Shown: positions 1 to 7,857 of the stretch, piece by piece | Numbering within the stretch: the first letter of the stretch is position 1 | Layout of the letters: each line of letters begins with the position of its first letter | DNA from: Pinguiococcus pyrenoidosus | Lineage: Eukaryota > Sar > Pinguiophyceae > Pinguiochrysidales > Pinguiochrysidaceae | Assembly: GCA_019677205.1 (NCBI GenBank) | Contig: JAAMXY010000564.1 | Coordinates: forward strand, 1 to 18,196 | Direction: 5' to 3' | Length of the DNA stretch: 18,196 bases | Translations under genes and position numbers: made by a program | The notes under the pieces: generated by a model | Told to the model about the DNA's origin: nothing | Seen by the model: only the letters and a program-made list of their open reading frames with translations | Databases searched by the model: none

Positions 1-38
1 ACCCCAGGATCTTTGAACGGCTACACCTTCCTGACGAG

Positions 39-1697
39 ATGAGAGCCGCTGTGTCGACGACCTGCCGCCGCGTGTGCGGCACCGCGGCCAAGCGCTTTCT
101 CAACTTGCACGAGTACCAGGGCATGGAGCTTCTTCGGAGCCACGGAGTGGATGTACGCGCCTAGCTTCGTAGTAGAGTGTGGGCCGCGGACGTCGCTTGC
201 ATAGAAGTGGGGTATTTTCGTCCGCTGTGGTTTTGGTTTGGAACGATCCTCTTTGCGAAAGGAGACATGGAGGAAGAAGTGGCGGCGACGGAACAGAAGC
301 GGTCCATGAGAAACGGAGAATCTTCGAATGGAGTGACCTCCAGACTTGGGCGGCCACACCGCAGGAGACTCTCCGATGCTCACAACCTCTGCTCTGAAAC
401 TAGGTCCCAGCTGGGGCAATGGCGACGACAGCGGAAGGGGCCAAGAAAGTCGCGGAAGACCTGTTCGGGTCCAAGTCCCTGGAGAAGGTGGTGGTCAAGT
501 CGCAGATCCACGCCGGTGGCCGGGGAAAAGGTGCGCATCGCAGGCGGCAGCGGTTCCAGTAGGGGAAAAAAGAGATGGGCGCGCGGATAGAAGTGGCCTG
601 CTGGCAGCAAAGGGATGCTCGTTGCGAGAGGGCCGGGCGGTGCTGTCAAGGGATGGAGGTGTGTGTCGAGCAGTCAAGCTACGGCTTCGAGACACGGTAG
701 AGCGTGTCAGTGGAACAGAGGCAAGGAGGAGTGCGGCAGAAGGAGGAAACGCTGCCCTTCTGCGATACGTATAGGATGCGACCAGGCTGCGCCGCACGGC
801 AAAGCGTGACGTCTTGTCGATTCCAACTCGCAGGAGTATTCAAGAATGGCTTCCAGGGTGGTGTCCATGTCGCCAACAGTGCGGAGGAGGCTGGCGATCT
901 CGCAGGCAAGATGCTCGGGCAGATCCTGGTGACCAAGCAGACTGGCGACGCGGGCAAGGAGGTCAAATACGTCCTCGTGAACGAAGGCATTGACATCACG
1001 GACGAGCTGTACTTCGCGATTCTCATGGACCGCAGCGTGCACCAAGGTCCGGTGATCGTGGCCTCCACTGAGGGAGGCATGAACATCGAAGAGGTGGCCG
1101 AGAAGACGCCGGAGGCGATTGTCACGGAGCCGATCGACATCGACGAGGGCGTGACTTTGGCCAAGGCCGAGAGCGTTGCTGAGCGGCTGAACTTCACCGG
1201 CGAGCTCAAGGAGAAAGCAGCGAAGAACATCGTTGGCCTCTACGACCTCTTCGTGAAGACGGATGCCACCCAAGTGGAGATCAATCCGCTGGCCGTCACC
1301 AGGGATGGCATGGTGTACGCCGCCGACGCCAAGCTCAACTTCGACGACAACGCGGCTTACCGCCAGAAAGACCTCTTCGCCATGAGAGACATTGCCTCCG
1401 AGGACCCGCGCGACGTGGAAGCAGAGGATGCGGGCCTGAACTACATCGGTCTCGACGGCAGCATCGGATGCATGGTCAACGGCGCTGGCCTTGCCATGGC
1501 CACCATGGATATCATCCACCTCTTCGGCGGATCTCCTGCCAACTTCTTGGACGTTGGCGGAGGTGCCACGAAGGAACAGGTACACCTTCCCCTCCGAGCA
1601 AGAAGGGCAGCATCGCTTGGCTGATTCCGCGCTGTCGCTCAGGTCACGACTGCTTTCAAGATCCTCGTCTCGGACTCGAACGTGAAGACCATCCTCG

Positions 1698-1729
<32 letters not shown>

Positions 1730-1998
1730 GTGATCGCCGCGGGGATCGTGGCCGCCTACCAGGAAGTCGGCATGACCATGCCCGTCGTGGTCCGCCTCGA
1801 AGGTAGGGGAGGAGTCTGTGGTGCCTGCTGCTGACGCCACGCTGACTGTGGCTCGATGCCGCTACCGTGATAGGAACCAATGTCGAAGAGGGGAAGCGAA
1901 TTCTCAGCGAGGCGAGCATTGGAGTCATTGCTGCGGATGACCTGGAGCAGGCCGCCCAAATAGCGGTAGCAGAAGCGAAGAAGGCAGGCGCTGCGTAG
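39..1998 (+). CDS. LSC2: Succinyl-CoA ligase (ADP/GDP-forming) beta subunit, mitochondrial, five exons
   Basis: Inferred CDS is join(39..152, 404..530, 834..1579, 1643..1802, 1874..1998), giving 423 aa, the normal family length. It is the nucleotide-binding beta subunit of the TCA-cycle enzyme that converts succinyl-CoA to succinate with ATP or GTP formation in the mitochondrial matrix. Residues 1-18 are rich in Arg/Ala/Ser/Thr and precede FLNLHEYQG, the usual start of the mature protein, so they look like a targeting presequence. The ATP-grasp part shows [18 protein letters not shown] (split over exons 2-3), VEINPL and [10 protein letters not shown] (metal binding). The ligase domain shows [19 protein letters not shown] and [13 protein letters not shown]. 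All four introns are GT-AG and restore frame exactly: 153-403, 531-833, 1580-1642 and 1803-1873. The first two are much longer than others in the window. ADP versus GDP preference cannot be told. No other ATG upstream within the window suits the start. Confidence 0.93.
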
Positions 1999-2098
1999 TG
2001 CGGTAGCCGTGCAGGTACAAGAGGTTTTCGTGGTCAAGGGATGGTGTCGGATCGAGTCTTGAAGGGTTTCCGACGCGGCTGTCGAGGAAAAGTTAGCA

Positions 2099-2626
2099 CT
2101 AGCTCTTCTTCTTCTTTCTGGACGGCTTGTCAAGCTTGAGCATCTTCTGGATGTTTCGCCGCACCCGCTGCTGCTTCGCCCTATCTTCCTCCTCCAATTC
2201 CCGCAGCATCTCCCGGCTCAACAGCACCGATCTAGTGAAGCTTGCCGGATGAGCAAAAAGCATCGGAGGCGCGCAGCTTGCCTTGCCGCTTGAAACGTAC
2301 CGCTCGCTGCCTTTGCCCCCTTTCCCTTTCCTTCTCCTCTTTCGTTTGGTCGCTTTTGGCCTTTCGCCGACGTCCTCCTGAGTAGCGCCCGTGTCATCGG
2401 CCGTCTGCTCGAGCTCGGCCTTGGTGAATACACGGGGAAAACCTTTGTTGAGCGGCTGTTCTAACCTTCACCGTGAATATGCGCCACGAAATACCTGTGT
2501 CTGCGCCAGCATGGCTCGCACGAGCCGAGTGGACATTGTCACTGGGGCTTCTTTGGGTTGGAGCACAGGTGGTGCGACGAGACGCGCGAACCGCGGCGTT
2601 CGGTCGACTCTGTCCGCGCTGACCAT
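2099..2626 (-). CDS. Small basic protein of unknown function, two exons
   Basis: Inferred CDS is complement(join(2099..2455, 2495..2626)), 162 aa. I do not recognise the family. Exon 1 begins at the only suitable upstream ATG (MVSADRVDRTPRFARL). Exon 2 has no ATG of its own but stays open for 118 codons. Its features are VFTKAELEQ, a run of Lys/Arg/Gly (TKRKRRRKGKGGKG), then a likely helix (SREMLRELEEEDRAKQQR) and a C-terminal KLDKPSRKKKKS. The charge and the KKKK tail suggest a nuclear or RNA-associated protein, but this is inference. The intron would be only 39 nt (donor CAG/GTATTT, acceptor AACAG), which is short; a donor about 30 nt further upstream (CTC/GTGCGA, same phase) would give a more usual length. 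The gene ends 100 bp from the 3' end of the succinyl-CoA ligase gene, tail to tail. Confidence 0.6.
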
Positions 2627-3225
2627 CGTCTTCGGCGAAAACAAAGTACTATCAATCAGTACAATTTCTGGCAAGTTCCGTGATCATTAATCTTATTTTT
2701 TAACGGATAAGTTGAAACATGATGTAGGGTGTATTCCGTGACTGTATATGTCTTCATCTCATGTCATTCTTTTGATATGATTATATGTTTCAAAATCATC
2801 ATTTTGTATTTTTTACTGAACTAAAATAGAAAAAGATAACTTCACTATATTTCGACTGGTTCTGCCATGGCATAACCAAACAGGCTCCAAGTTCGTCCCT
2901 GGAATCCGTCCTCGCGCAGCATTCTGTCCTATGCTGTCAGCTTCCCCTTTCAGCTCTTTCGCACGACTTGCCTTTGGCGTTTTCGCGGCGTGCGGCGCCA
3001 CTCTTCGCAGCTGTGCGACGCTCGGGCCGGTGCTGCCTCCGGACATCCAAATTGGACATTGGCAGCGCGGAACGATTGCGAAGCTGTGCTTCAGAAGGGC
3101 CGGGCAAGGAGGATTCTTCGACGTTCCCTGTGCGAAAGGTTCATTTTGCGCGGCATCTTCCGCCGTCTCCGCCTCTTTCCCGCCATAGCTTCGTGCACAC
3201 CTCTCACATCGCAGCCTGAAGGGCG
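2627..3225. promoter_or_regulatory. Divergent intergenic region with AT-rich island (about 2690-2860)
   Basis: This gap lies head to head between the small basic protein (start 2626, -) and the cullin (start 3226, +), so it must hold both promoters. About 2690-2860 is strikingly AT-rich (runs such as TTATTTTTT and TTGTATTTTTTAC) while the surroundings are GC-rich. From about 2870 to 3225 the GC content rises again; this part is probably cullin 5' UTR or proximal promoter. It contains TTTGGCGT at 2973-2980, followed by TTTCGCGGCG, which resembles an E2F-type site. Long open frames here show no protein-like features. Confidence 0.5.
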
Positions 3226-5712
3226 ATGAGCGAGTTTTTGGGGAAGGAAGAGTCTCCGGAGGACGAGGAGCGCCAAGAGCGCATCTTGGCGCTCTCGCGC
3301 TTTGCGGAGCGCGTGCAGGACGGAGACTTGGACGACGAAGAGGACTGCATAGAGGCCGCATGGACAGTCCTCAAGCGCATGGGCATCGACGTTGTGGTGT
3401 CTGTCCTGACCGGGGAGGACTCGCACCAGATGCCGTTCGGCAGGAGGGACAACATGAACTTGCACCTCATTGCCTTCCGCGCGGCGTCGGGCTTCGACCG
3501 GGAGGACTTGCGGGAAGCGGGGCCGAAGCGGCTGTACGAGGGCTACGTCGACGTGCTGAATGATTTCCTCGACAAGCAAGTGGCCACCGCATCCAGCGCG
3601 GCCTATGACTTGAACAACCTGGGCGAAGACGTGTACAGGTGGTGGGATCGCTACCGCACGCTGGTGCTTTGGCTCCACAAGGTCCTGGGCCATCTGGACA
3701 AGGGGTACGTCGACCAGGCGGACCTCGAGTCGCTGACGACCGTGGCGCTGCGAAAGTTTCATCGCAAGGTGTACAGCTCGGAGATGGGCGAGAAAGTCAC
3801 GCGCATGTTGATCGATCGCATCAATCGGGAGAGGGACGGCGAGGTCGTGGATGACCACTTCCTGAAGCGATGCATCGAGCTCTTCGTCACGATGGGCGCC
3901 GCGGTGAACCAGAAGAAGATCGAGTCGCTCAAGAAGCTGCACGCGAGCATTGCGGACCTGGGCGAGTACATCCGGAACTTCCAGACGCCCTTCTTGGAAG
4001 CGTCTGCGGCCTACTGGAATGCGAAGGCGCAGGACTGGCTGGATACCTGCGACACCCCCGCGTACCTTAGAAAAGCGGAGGAGGCCATCGTCGGCGAGCA
4101 GGAGCGCGCCATCCGGTATCTGCCGCCGTCGTCCGAAGTGCTCGTGCTCGACGAAGTGAAGAGCGAGCTGCTCGGACGGTACGGCGAGCAGGTCTTGTCC
4201 GACCGGGCATCGGGCTGCGCAGCGCTGCTAGAGAGGCAGGATCTGGACTCGCTCCGGCGGGCCTACCTGCTCTTCCGAGAGGTGGACGCCTGCCTCGGCC
4301 TGCTTGCCAAGTCGCTGCAGGACTGGATCGCCGAGCAGGGCCTGCGCGTCCTGCGGAACTCGACGAGCGGCTCGTTCGTGAGGGACCTCATAGATTTGCA
4401 TCAGAACCACTGCGACCTCCTCGCTCAGACTTTCGACTCCGACAAGGTGCTTCAGAGAAGCTTGAAGATGGCATACACGCAGGTCGTGAATGCCGATGCC
4501 TCGTCCATCCTGGCCGAGGCCAAGTCCGCTGGCGACGGGAAGTCCCCGTCGGTCACTTCCACGAACGAGATTCTGGTGCGCTTCTTGGATCGCGTCCTCC
4601 GGGGGATGGACCGCAGCATGGGGGAGGCGGACGCGGAGAAGGCGCTCACCAACCTCATGGGCCTTTTCACGTATCTGACGGACAAGGACTTCTTCCTCGA
4701 GATTCACAGGAATCTTCTCTGCAAGCGCCTGCTGAACCTGAAGAGCGGGTCCGGGGTTAGCAGCGGTGTCTCCGAGGAGATCGAAAGAGAGCGAGCAGTG
4801 ATCACCGCGATGAAGCTGAACATGGGAACCTCGTTCACCTCCAAGATAGAGGGCATGGTGAACGACTTCCTCATCGGGCAAAGCCTGCAGAAGGAGTATC
4901 TAGACCACGTCGAGGGCACGGCCGCCGTCGAGACAAGCGGCCGCTCCGCGGACGAGGCGACTCCCCGGTACCGATTCCAAGTGCAGATGCTCACGACGGG
5001 CTTCTGGCCTAGCCAGGAGATGGCCCAGCCGGCCATCCCGGCGCACCTGGCCAAGCATCTGCAGCACTTCGAGGCGTGGTACACGGAGAAGCACACGCAC
5101 CGGACGCTCAAGTGGATTCACAGCCTGGGGGAGGTGGAGGTCAAGGGCTACTACGCCCAGAAGAAGTCCTCCGAGAAGCGGCAAGCGAGCGTGTACACGA
5201 TGAGCATGAGCCCTTTCCAGGCGCTCGTGCTGCAGCACTTTGATAAGCACCCGAAGCAGACCTTCCGCGTCTCCGAGATTCGCGAAGCGCTTTCCTTTGA
5301 CGACCACATCGTCGCCCGCGTCCTGCACGGCCTCTGCTGCCGGCCGAAGACCCGGATTCTGTGCAAGACGGGGAGCTCGAACTCGGTCTCGATAGATGAC
5401 GAAGTGTCCGTGAACGAGGCCTTCAGCTCCAGGCAGATCCGCTTCCGCGTCCTCCAACCCGCTCTCCAGCGCGCAGCGGCGGAGAAGGTTGTGAAGGCGG
5501 ATCGCACTCACGCCATCGACGCGACGCTTGTTAGGACCATGAAGGCGAGGAAAGTCCTCCTGCACAACGAGCTCGTGCAGGAGTGTTTGAGGCAGCTGAC
5601 GCATTTCTCTCCGGAAGCACGAGCGATCAAACTGCGCATCGAATCCCTGATTGAGCGGGACTACCTTGAAAGAGATCAAGACGACGAGAAGCTATATAGA
5701 TACGTCCCATAG
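3226..5712 (+). CDS. CUL1: CUL1-like cullin, scaffold of an SCF ubiquitin ligase
   Basis: Single exon, 828 aa, close to the usual CUL1 length of 740-780 aa with a longer acidic N-terminus. Cullins hold a substrate adaptor at the N-terminal helical repeats and the RBX1 RING protein at the C-terminal domain. N-terminal repeats start around WDRYRTLVLWLHKVL (about residue 140). The cullin homology domain shows FLEIHRNLLCKRLL, FTSKIEGMVNDF, LTTGFWP (589-595) and WIHSLG (630-635). The C-terminal winged helix reads DRTHAIDATLVRTMKARKV; K773 is the expected NEDD8 acceptor, followed by IESLIERDYLERDQDD and a terminal YRYVP. The tail is closest to plant-type CUL1 in my reading. The start ATG follows an in-frame TGA closely, and the protein reads well from it. 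It has no introns although smaller neighbours do. An 11-bp perfect stem with a 5-nt loop lies at 3268-3294, just inside the coding region. Confidence 0.93.
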   Translation: MSEFLGKEESPEDEERQERILALSRFAERVQDGDLDDEEDCIEAAWTVLKRMGIDVVVSVLTGEDSHQMPFGRRDNMNLHLIAFRAASGFDREDLREAGPKRLYEGYVDVLNDFLDKQVATASSAAYDLNNLGEDVYRWWDRYRTLVLWLHKVLGHLDKGYVDQADLESLTTVALRKFHRKVYSSEMGEKVTRMLIDRINRERDGEVVDDHFLKRCIELFVTMGAAVNQKKIESLKKLHASIADLGEYIRNFQTPFLEASAAYWNAKAQDWLDTCDTPAYLRKAEEAIVGEQERAIRYLPPSSEVLVLDEVKSELLGRYGEQVLSDRASGCAALLERQDLDSLRRAYLLFREVDACLGLLAKSLQDWIAEQGLRVLRNSTSGSFVRDLIDLHQNHCDLLAQTFDSDKVLQRSLKMAYTQVVNADASSILAEAKSAGDGKSPSVTSTNEILVRFLDRVLRGMDRSMGEADAEKALTNLMGLFTYLTDKDFFLEIHRNLLCKRLLNLKSGSGVSSGVSEEIERERAVITAMKLNMGTSFTSKIEGMVNDFLIGQSLQKEYLDHVEGTAAVETSGRSADEATPRYRFQVQMLTTGFWPSQEMAQPAIPAHLAKHLQHFEAWYTEKHTHRTLKWIHSLGEVEVKGYYAQKKSSEKRQASVYTMSMSPFQALVLQHFDKHPKQTFRVSEIREALSFDDHIVARVLHGLCCRPKTRILCKTGSSNSVSIDDEVSVNEAFSSRQIRFRVLQPALQRAAAEKVVKADRTHAIDATLVRTMKARKVLLHNELVQECLRQLTHFSPEARAIKLRIESLIERDYLERDQDDEKLYRYVP
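3268..3294 (+). other. Perfect 11-bp stem-loop near the cullin start codon
   Basis: GAGCGCCAAGA (3268-3278) pairs perfectly with TCTTGGCGCTC (3284-3294) around a GCGCA loop. It begins 42 nt after the first base of the cullin ATG and falls in codons 15-23. It is seen directly; any role in translation is inference. Confidence 0.6.
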
Positions 5713-5851
5713 GCCCATAGGGGAATATACAGACTAGCCGTGAGGAGTCGGGGTTCCGATCATTCGCTTAGCATGACTAGCATGAAAAGGGAACGCGGGA
5801 ACGCGGGGCAAGGGATTGACTGTATGTGTATGTGCTCGCCCCCGAAGTCGC

Positions 5852-5880
5852 TGCCCGTCTTCTGGTCACGAAGACGGGCA
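5852..5880. other. Perfect 11-bp hairpin in cullin/HSBP1 3' region
   Basis: TGCCCGTCTTC (5852-5862) and GAAGACGGGCA (5870-5880) are exact inverted repeats separated by TGGTCAC. The hairpin lies 140 nt downstream of the cullin stop codon and would be in its 3' UTR if the transcript extends that far. There is no T-run after it, so it is not a bacterial-type terminator. Confidence 0.65.
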
Positions 5881-6057
5881 TGCATCCAGCCTTGCGACGC
5901 CATCCGCAGCGCAAGCAGCCCACGCCGTGGCGCGGACGGACGCACCAGGCTGCAGAAGCTTGAAGACCCGCAGCCAGACGAAGCTGAAAGTAATGCATAG
6001 AGAGTTCGGGTCTACACTTTGGTCTACACCTTCTGGCGCTCCTCATGTTCTACACCA

Positions 6058-6086
6058 CCCATCACCATCACCATCACCATCACCAA
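6058..6086. repeat. CCATCA hexanucleotide microsatellite
   Basis: Nearly five uninterrupted copies of CCATCA lie just downstream of the HSBP1 stop codon. On the HSBP1 strand they would read as TGATGG repeats in the 3' UTR. They are non-coding in the models given here. Confidence 0.85.
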
Positions 6087-6109
6087 CGTCGCCTCCTGAT
6101 TCTCCGCAG

Positions 6110-6496
6110 CTAGGACGCCGACGGGCCGGCCTCTGCGGCAGGCGGCTCCTCGATCCCGACCTGTTTGGCGGGAGCTACGTGAGGATCTTGCAGTCTCGCA
6201 TCCCATCTCGTCCTGGGCGTTTCCCGCTGCGCACCTGTTCCATGAGGTCGTTGATGGACTTCTCGAGATCGTCTATTCTCGCGCCCATCTCGTCGATGCG
6301 GCCGACGATCGTCTCGGACATCTGCTGAAATCGGCCTTGCTGTGGCGCCAGGCAGGACATGGAAGGGGTCAGTCTTCTTGCGGACCTCTGCCCGCGCCAC
6401 ACCCGCGTCCGCTACCATTTGCTCCAGCAGATTCTGCACGAACACGGTGAGATCCTGCGCGCTCTCCGGCGCGGCGTCTTTCCGGTCCTGGTCCAT
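6110..6496 (-). CDS. HSBP1: Heat shock factor binding protein 1 (HSBP1), three exons
   Basis: Inferred CDS is complement(join(6110..6160, 6235..6339, 6416..6496)), 78 aa; animal HSBP1 is about 76 aa. HSBP1 is a small coiled-coil oligomer that binds the trimerisation domain of heat shock factor and damps the heat-shock response. Exon 1 gives [15 protein letters not shown], exon 2 gives [19 protein letters not shown] followed by [16 protein letters not shown], and exon 3 gives [16 protein letters not shown]. This matches the family order QDLT..VQ.LL.QMQ.(K/R)FQ.MS..I.GRID.M..RIDDLEK.I.DLM.Q.G.EE. Both introns are phase 0 GT-AG (6340-6415, 76 nt; 6161-6234, 74 nt) and have CTGAC- or CTCAC-like branch candidates. 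The unspliced 128-codon reading of exon 1 has no family features beyond the first exon. A dimeric TTCnnGAA element sits about 200 bp upstream. Confidence 0.93.
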   Translation of the reverse strand: MDQDRKDAAPESAQDLTVFVQNLLEQMVADAGVARAEVRKKTDPFHVLPGATARPISADVRDDRRPHRRDGRENRRSREVHQRPHGTGAQRETPRTRWDARLQDPHVAPAKQVGIEEPPAAEAGPSAS

Positions 6497-6879
6497 GGTA
6501 TAGCTGAGGGAGGCGCGAAAGTCCGGCGGAGAGGCGCTTCGAAGACCGCGCCGGATCAGCTGACTCCATTTGAATCGGCCGCGCGGACAAGCGGGCGCAT
6601 GGCACGTGCAGTTTGGGGATCGAAAAGCCCGAAGCCTTTGGCGCCTTGTGACGTGCGACGCCTGCGGGTTCTCCGAGCTTTGCGCCGCGCGCTTGGTTCA
6701 GGAACCAAGTTGGGGCCTGTGGTGTGGTGTGATGAGGTGCTGAGGACGCAGCCGACTCGCGAGCCACCTCCTTGCTGTTTTGGGCCCACAACGTCGCCGC
6801 AGCGCTGTGACTCCTGGCGCAGAGGCGCGAGACTGTCCCAGTTTCCGTTTGGGAAAGCCTCTTGAAGAGCTGCTGCAAG
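6497..6879. promoter_or_regulatory. Divergent promoter shared by HSBP1 and the first GyrI-like gene
   Basis: This head-to-head gap of 383 bp holds several candidate sites seen directly: CACGTG (6603-6608), TTTGGCGCC (6637-6645, E2F-like), TGACGTG (6649-6655), and the inverted repeat CTTGGTTC-AG-GAACCAAG (6692-6709). The last contains GTTCAGGAAC, a two-unit nTTCnnGAAn heat-shock-element core. No TATA box is obvious. Function is inference from consensus only. Confidence 0.4.
6692..6709. promoter_or_regulatory. Inverted repeat with heat-shock-element core
   Basis: Eight-base arms CTTGGTTC and GAACCAAG are separated by AG. The centre matches the tail-to-tail HSE unit nTTCnnGAAn. A functional HSE usually has three units; the third is not clear here. 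The site lies about 200 bp from the HSBP1 start and 170 bp from the GyrI-like start. Confidence 0.35.
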
Positions 6880-7413
6880 ATGGCGCAGAAGGCAGCGGAG
6901 GCGCAGGAGGCGCAGGAGAGCTCGTTGCAGCTGGAAGTGCGCGATCTGGAACCGATCCGCGTGGCGGCCAAGCGCCTCATTGGGCCGTATGAGGGCCTCG
7001 GTGACACCTTGCTCGAGGTGAAAGCTTGGGCGGAGGCTCACCAGATACCGATCAATGCCGGGGATGTCATCAGCGTCACGCACGACAACCCGGTGTGGAC
7101 TCGCGCGTCAAAACTGCGCTCGGATGCGTGCGTACGACTGCCCGACGGCGTGGAAGTGGGGGAGAACGAAGAGGGGATTGTGGAGACTTCAGTTGCTGGA
7201 GGCCAACATTACACTGTGATCCACCGGGGCAATCCCAGCAAGCTGCCGGATACGTACAAGTATTTGATTCACACGGCGATCCGCCAAGGGAATACGGTGG
7301 GAGGCGCGCCGTACCAAGTCTACCTCAATGCCGGTGAAGTCGCCGATGAAGACGATCTGCAGGTGGAAATCAATCTTCCGGTGAAGCCGATGGGCGCGTG
7401 TGCAATTCAGTGA
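6880..7413 (+). CDS. GyrI/SbmC-like effector-binding-fold protein with C-terminal CaaX box (CAIQ)
   Basis: Single exon, 177 aa from the ATG at 6880 (MAQKAAEAQEAQ). It belongs to the GyrI-like/AraC effector-binding superfamily: LEPIRVAAKRLIGPYEGLGD at the first repeat, then W..A....P......VTHDNP, ASKLRSDACVRLP, VETSVAGGQHY and PYQVYLNAGE. These match the order in bacterial SbmC/GyrI (GP.., YDNP, KLR.D..V.VP, ISGGQ, EVYLN). The fold binds or acts on small molecules; the bacterial protein protects DNA gyrase. The substrate here is unknown. The last four residues, CAIQ, form a CaaX box, and Gln at X favours farnesyl transfer in known systems. There are no signal peptide or membrane segments, so a cytosolic protein anchored by lipid is likely. 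A related gene ending CVIL faces it tail to tail at 7858-8388. Confidence 0.88.
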   Translation: MAQKAAEAQEAQESSLQLEVRDLEPIRVAAKRLIGPYEGLGDTLLEVKAWAEAHQIPINAGDVISVTHDNPVWTRASKLRSDACVRLPDGVEVGENEEGIVETSVAGGQHYTVIHRGNPSKLPDTYKYLIHTAIRQGNTVGGAPYQVYLNAGEVADEDDLQVEINLPVKPMGACAIQ

Positions 7414-7857
7414 GGGTTGCGGAAGAGAAGAAGAGTTTGCGTGTGCGTTTGTTTTTGTGGAAGAGAGAGAAAGAGACAGAGAGACAGAGAGTGTGTGTGC
7501 AATGCAATTCTTTGAAGGCTACGACGGCGAAGAATGGAGAGAAGGGGGAGAGGAAGGGGGAGCAAAGCTGCCTCGACCATGCAAGTCTGTACTTACTTTG
7601 CTGTATGATCTGCTTGCACTCAACCCTGCCCCTTGACTCGTCTCTCTCTCTTCCAGCGTCCCTTGCATCTGCCAGCGAATCGTGCTCACCACACTAGTGA
7701 CGCACGAGCAGCGCACTGAAGAAGGCACAATCGCGTGCCCAAGCGTATCAGACATCCCAAAACATCGTGGCCGCGCCGTACATAGCACCGGCCACTGCCA
7801 AGGAAGGCTTTGCCACGTGGGAAGCCCCCCGCGCGAGCTGCTTGGCATGCAGACCAG
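7414..7857. other. Convergent 3' region between the two GyrI-like genes
   Basis: This gap of 444 bp lies between two stop codons. It contains a GA-rich microsatellite near the first gene and a G-box-like GCCACGTGG at 7812-7820 near the second. Open frames here are short, low-complexity and without recognisable motifs, so I call no gene. Confidence 0.55.
7460..7499. repeat. GA/CAGAGA-rich simple repeat ending in (GT)n
   Basis: A purine run of AGAGAGA, AAGAGACA and GAGACAGAGA passes into GTGTGTGTG. It lies about 50 nt after the stop of the first GyrI-like gene, probably in its 3' UTR. Confidence 0.8.

Larger units (their letters stand above)
5713..6109. other. Convergent 3' intergenic region between cullin and HSBP1
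   Basis: This gap of about 400 bp lies between the stop codons of the cullin (+) and HSBP1 (-), so it holds both 3' UTRs. I see no convincing gene in it. It contains a perfect 11-bp hairpin (5852-5880), three copies of TCTACAC in 6010-6055, and a CCATCA hexanucleotide repeat near the HSBP1 end. No clear AATAAA polyadenylation signal is visible. Confidence 0.6.

Noticed and set aside
153-833. snoRNA genes inside the two long introns of the succinyl-CoA ligase gene
   Set aside because: I found no paired C (RTGATGA) and D (CTGA) boxes or H/ACA layout; only a shared 10-mer ATAGAAGTGG (201-210 and 587-596).
707-1840. 377-codon minus-strand open frame opposite the succinyl-CoA ligase gene
   Set aside because: It is the antisense shadow of GC-biased codons in a well-identified gene and crosses its introns and exons without any domain signal.
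4900-5679. 259-codon minus-strand frame opposite the cullin 3' half (and a 283-codon one at 3091-3942)
   Set aside because: They are antisense shadows; the plus strand encodes an unmistakable cullin throughout.
5852-5880. Rho-independent terminator
   Set aside because: There is no T-run, and the context is eukaryotic; it is kept only as a hairpin.
6110-6496. Single 128-codon unspliced minus-strand gene
   Set aside because: Only its first 27 and last 16 codons fit HSBP1; the HSBP1 core lies in another frame and joins perfectly through two introns.
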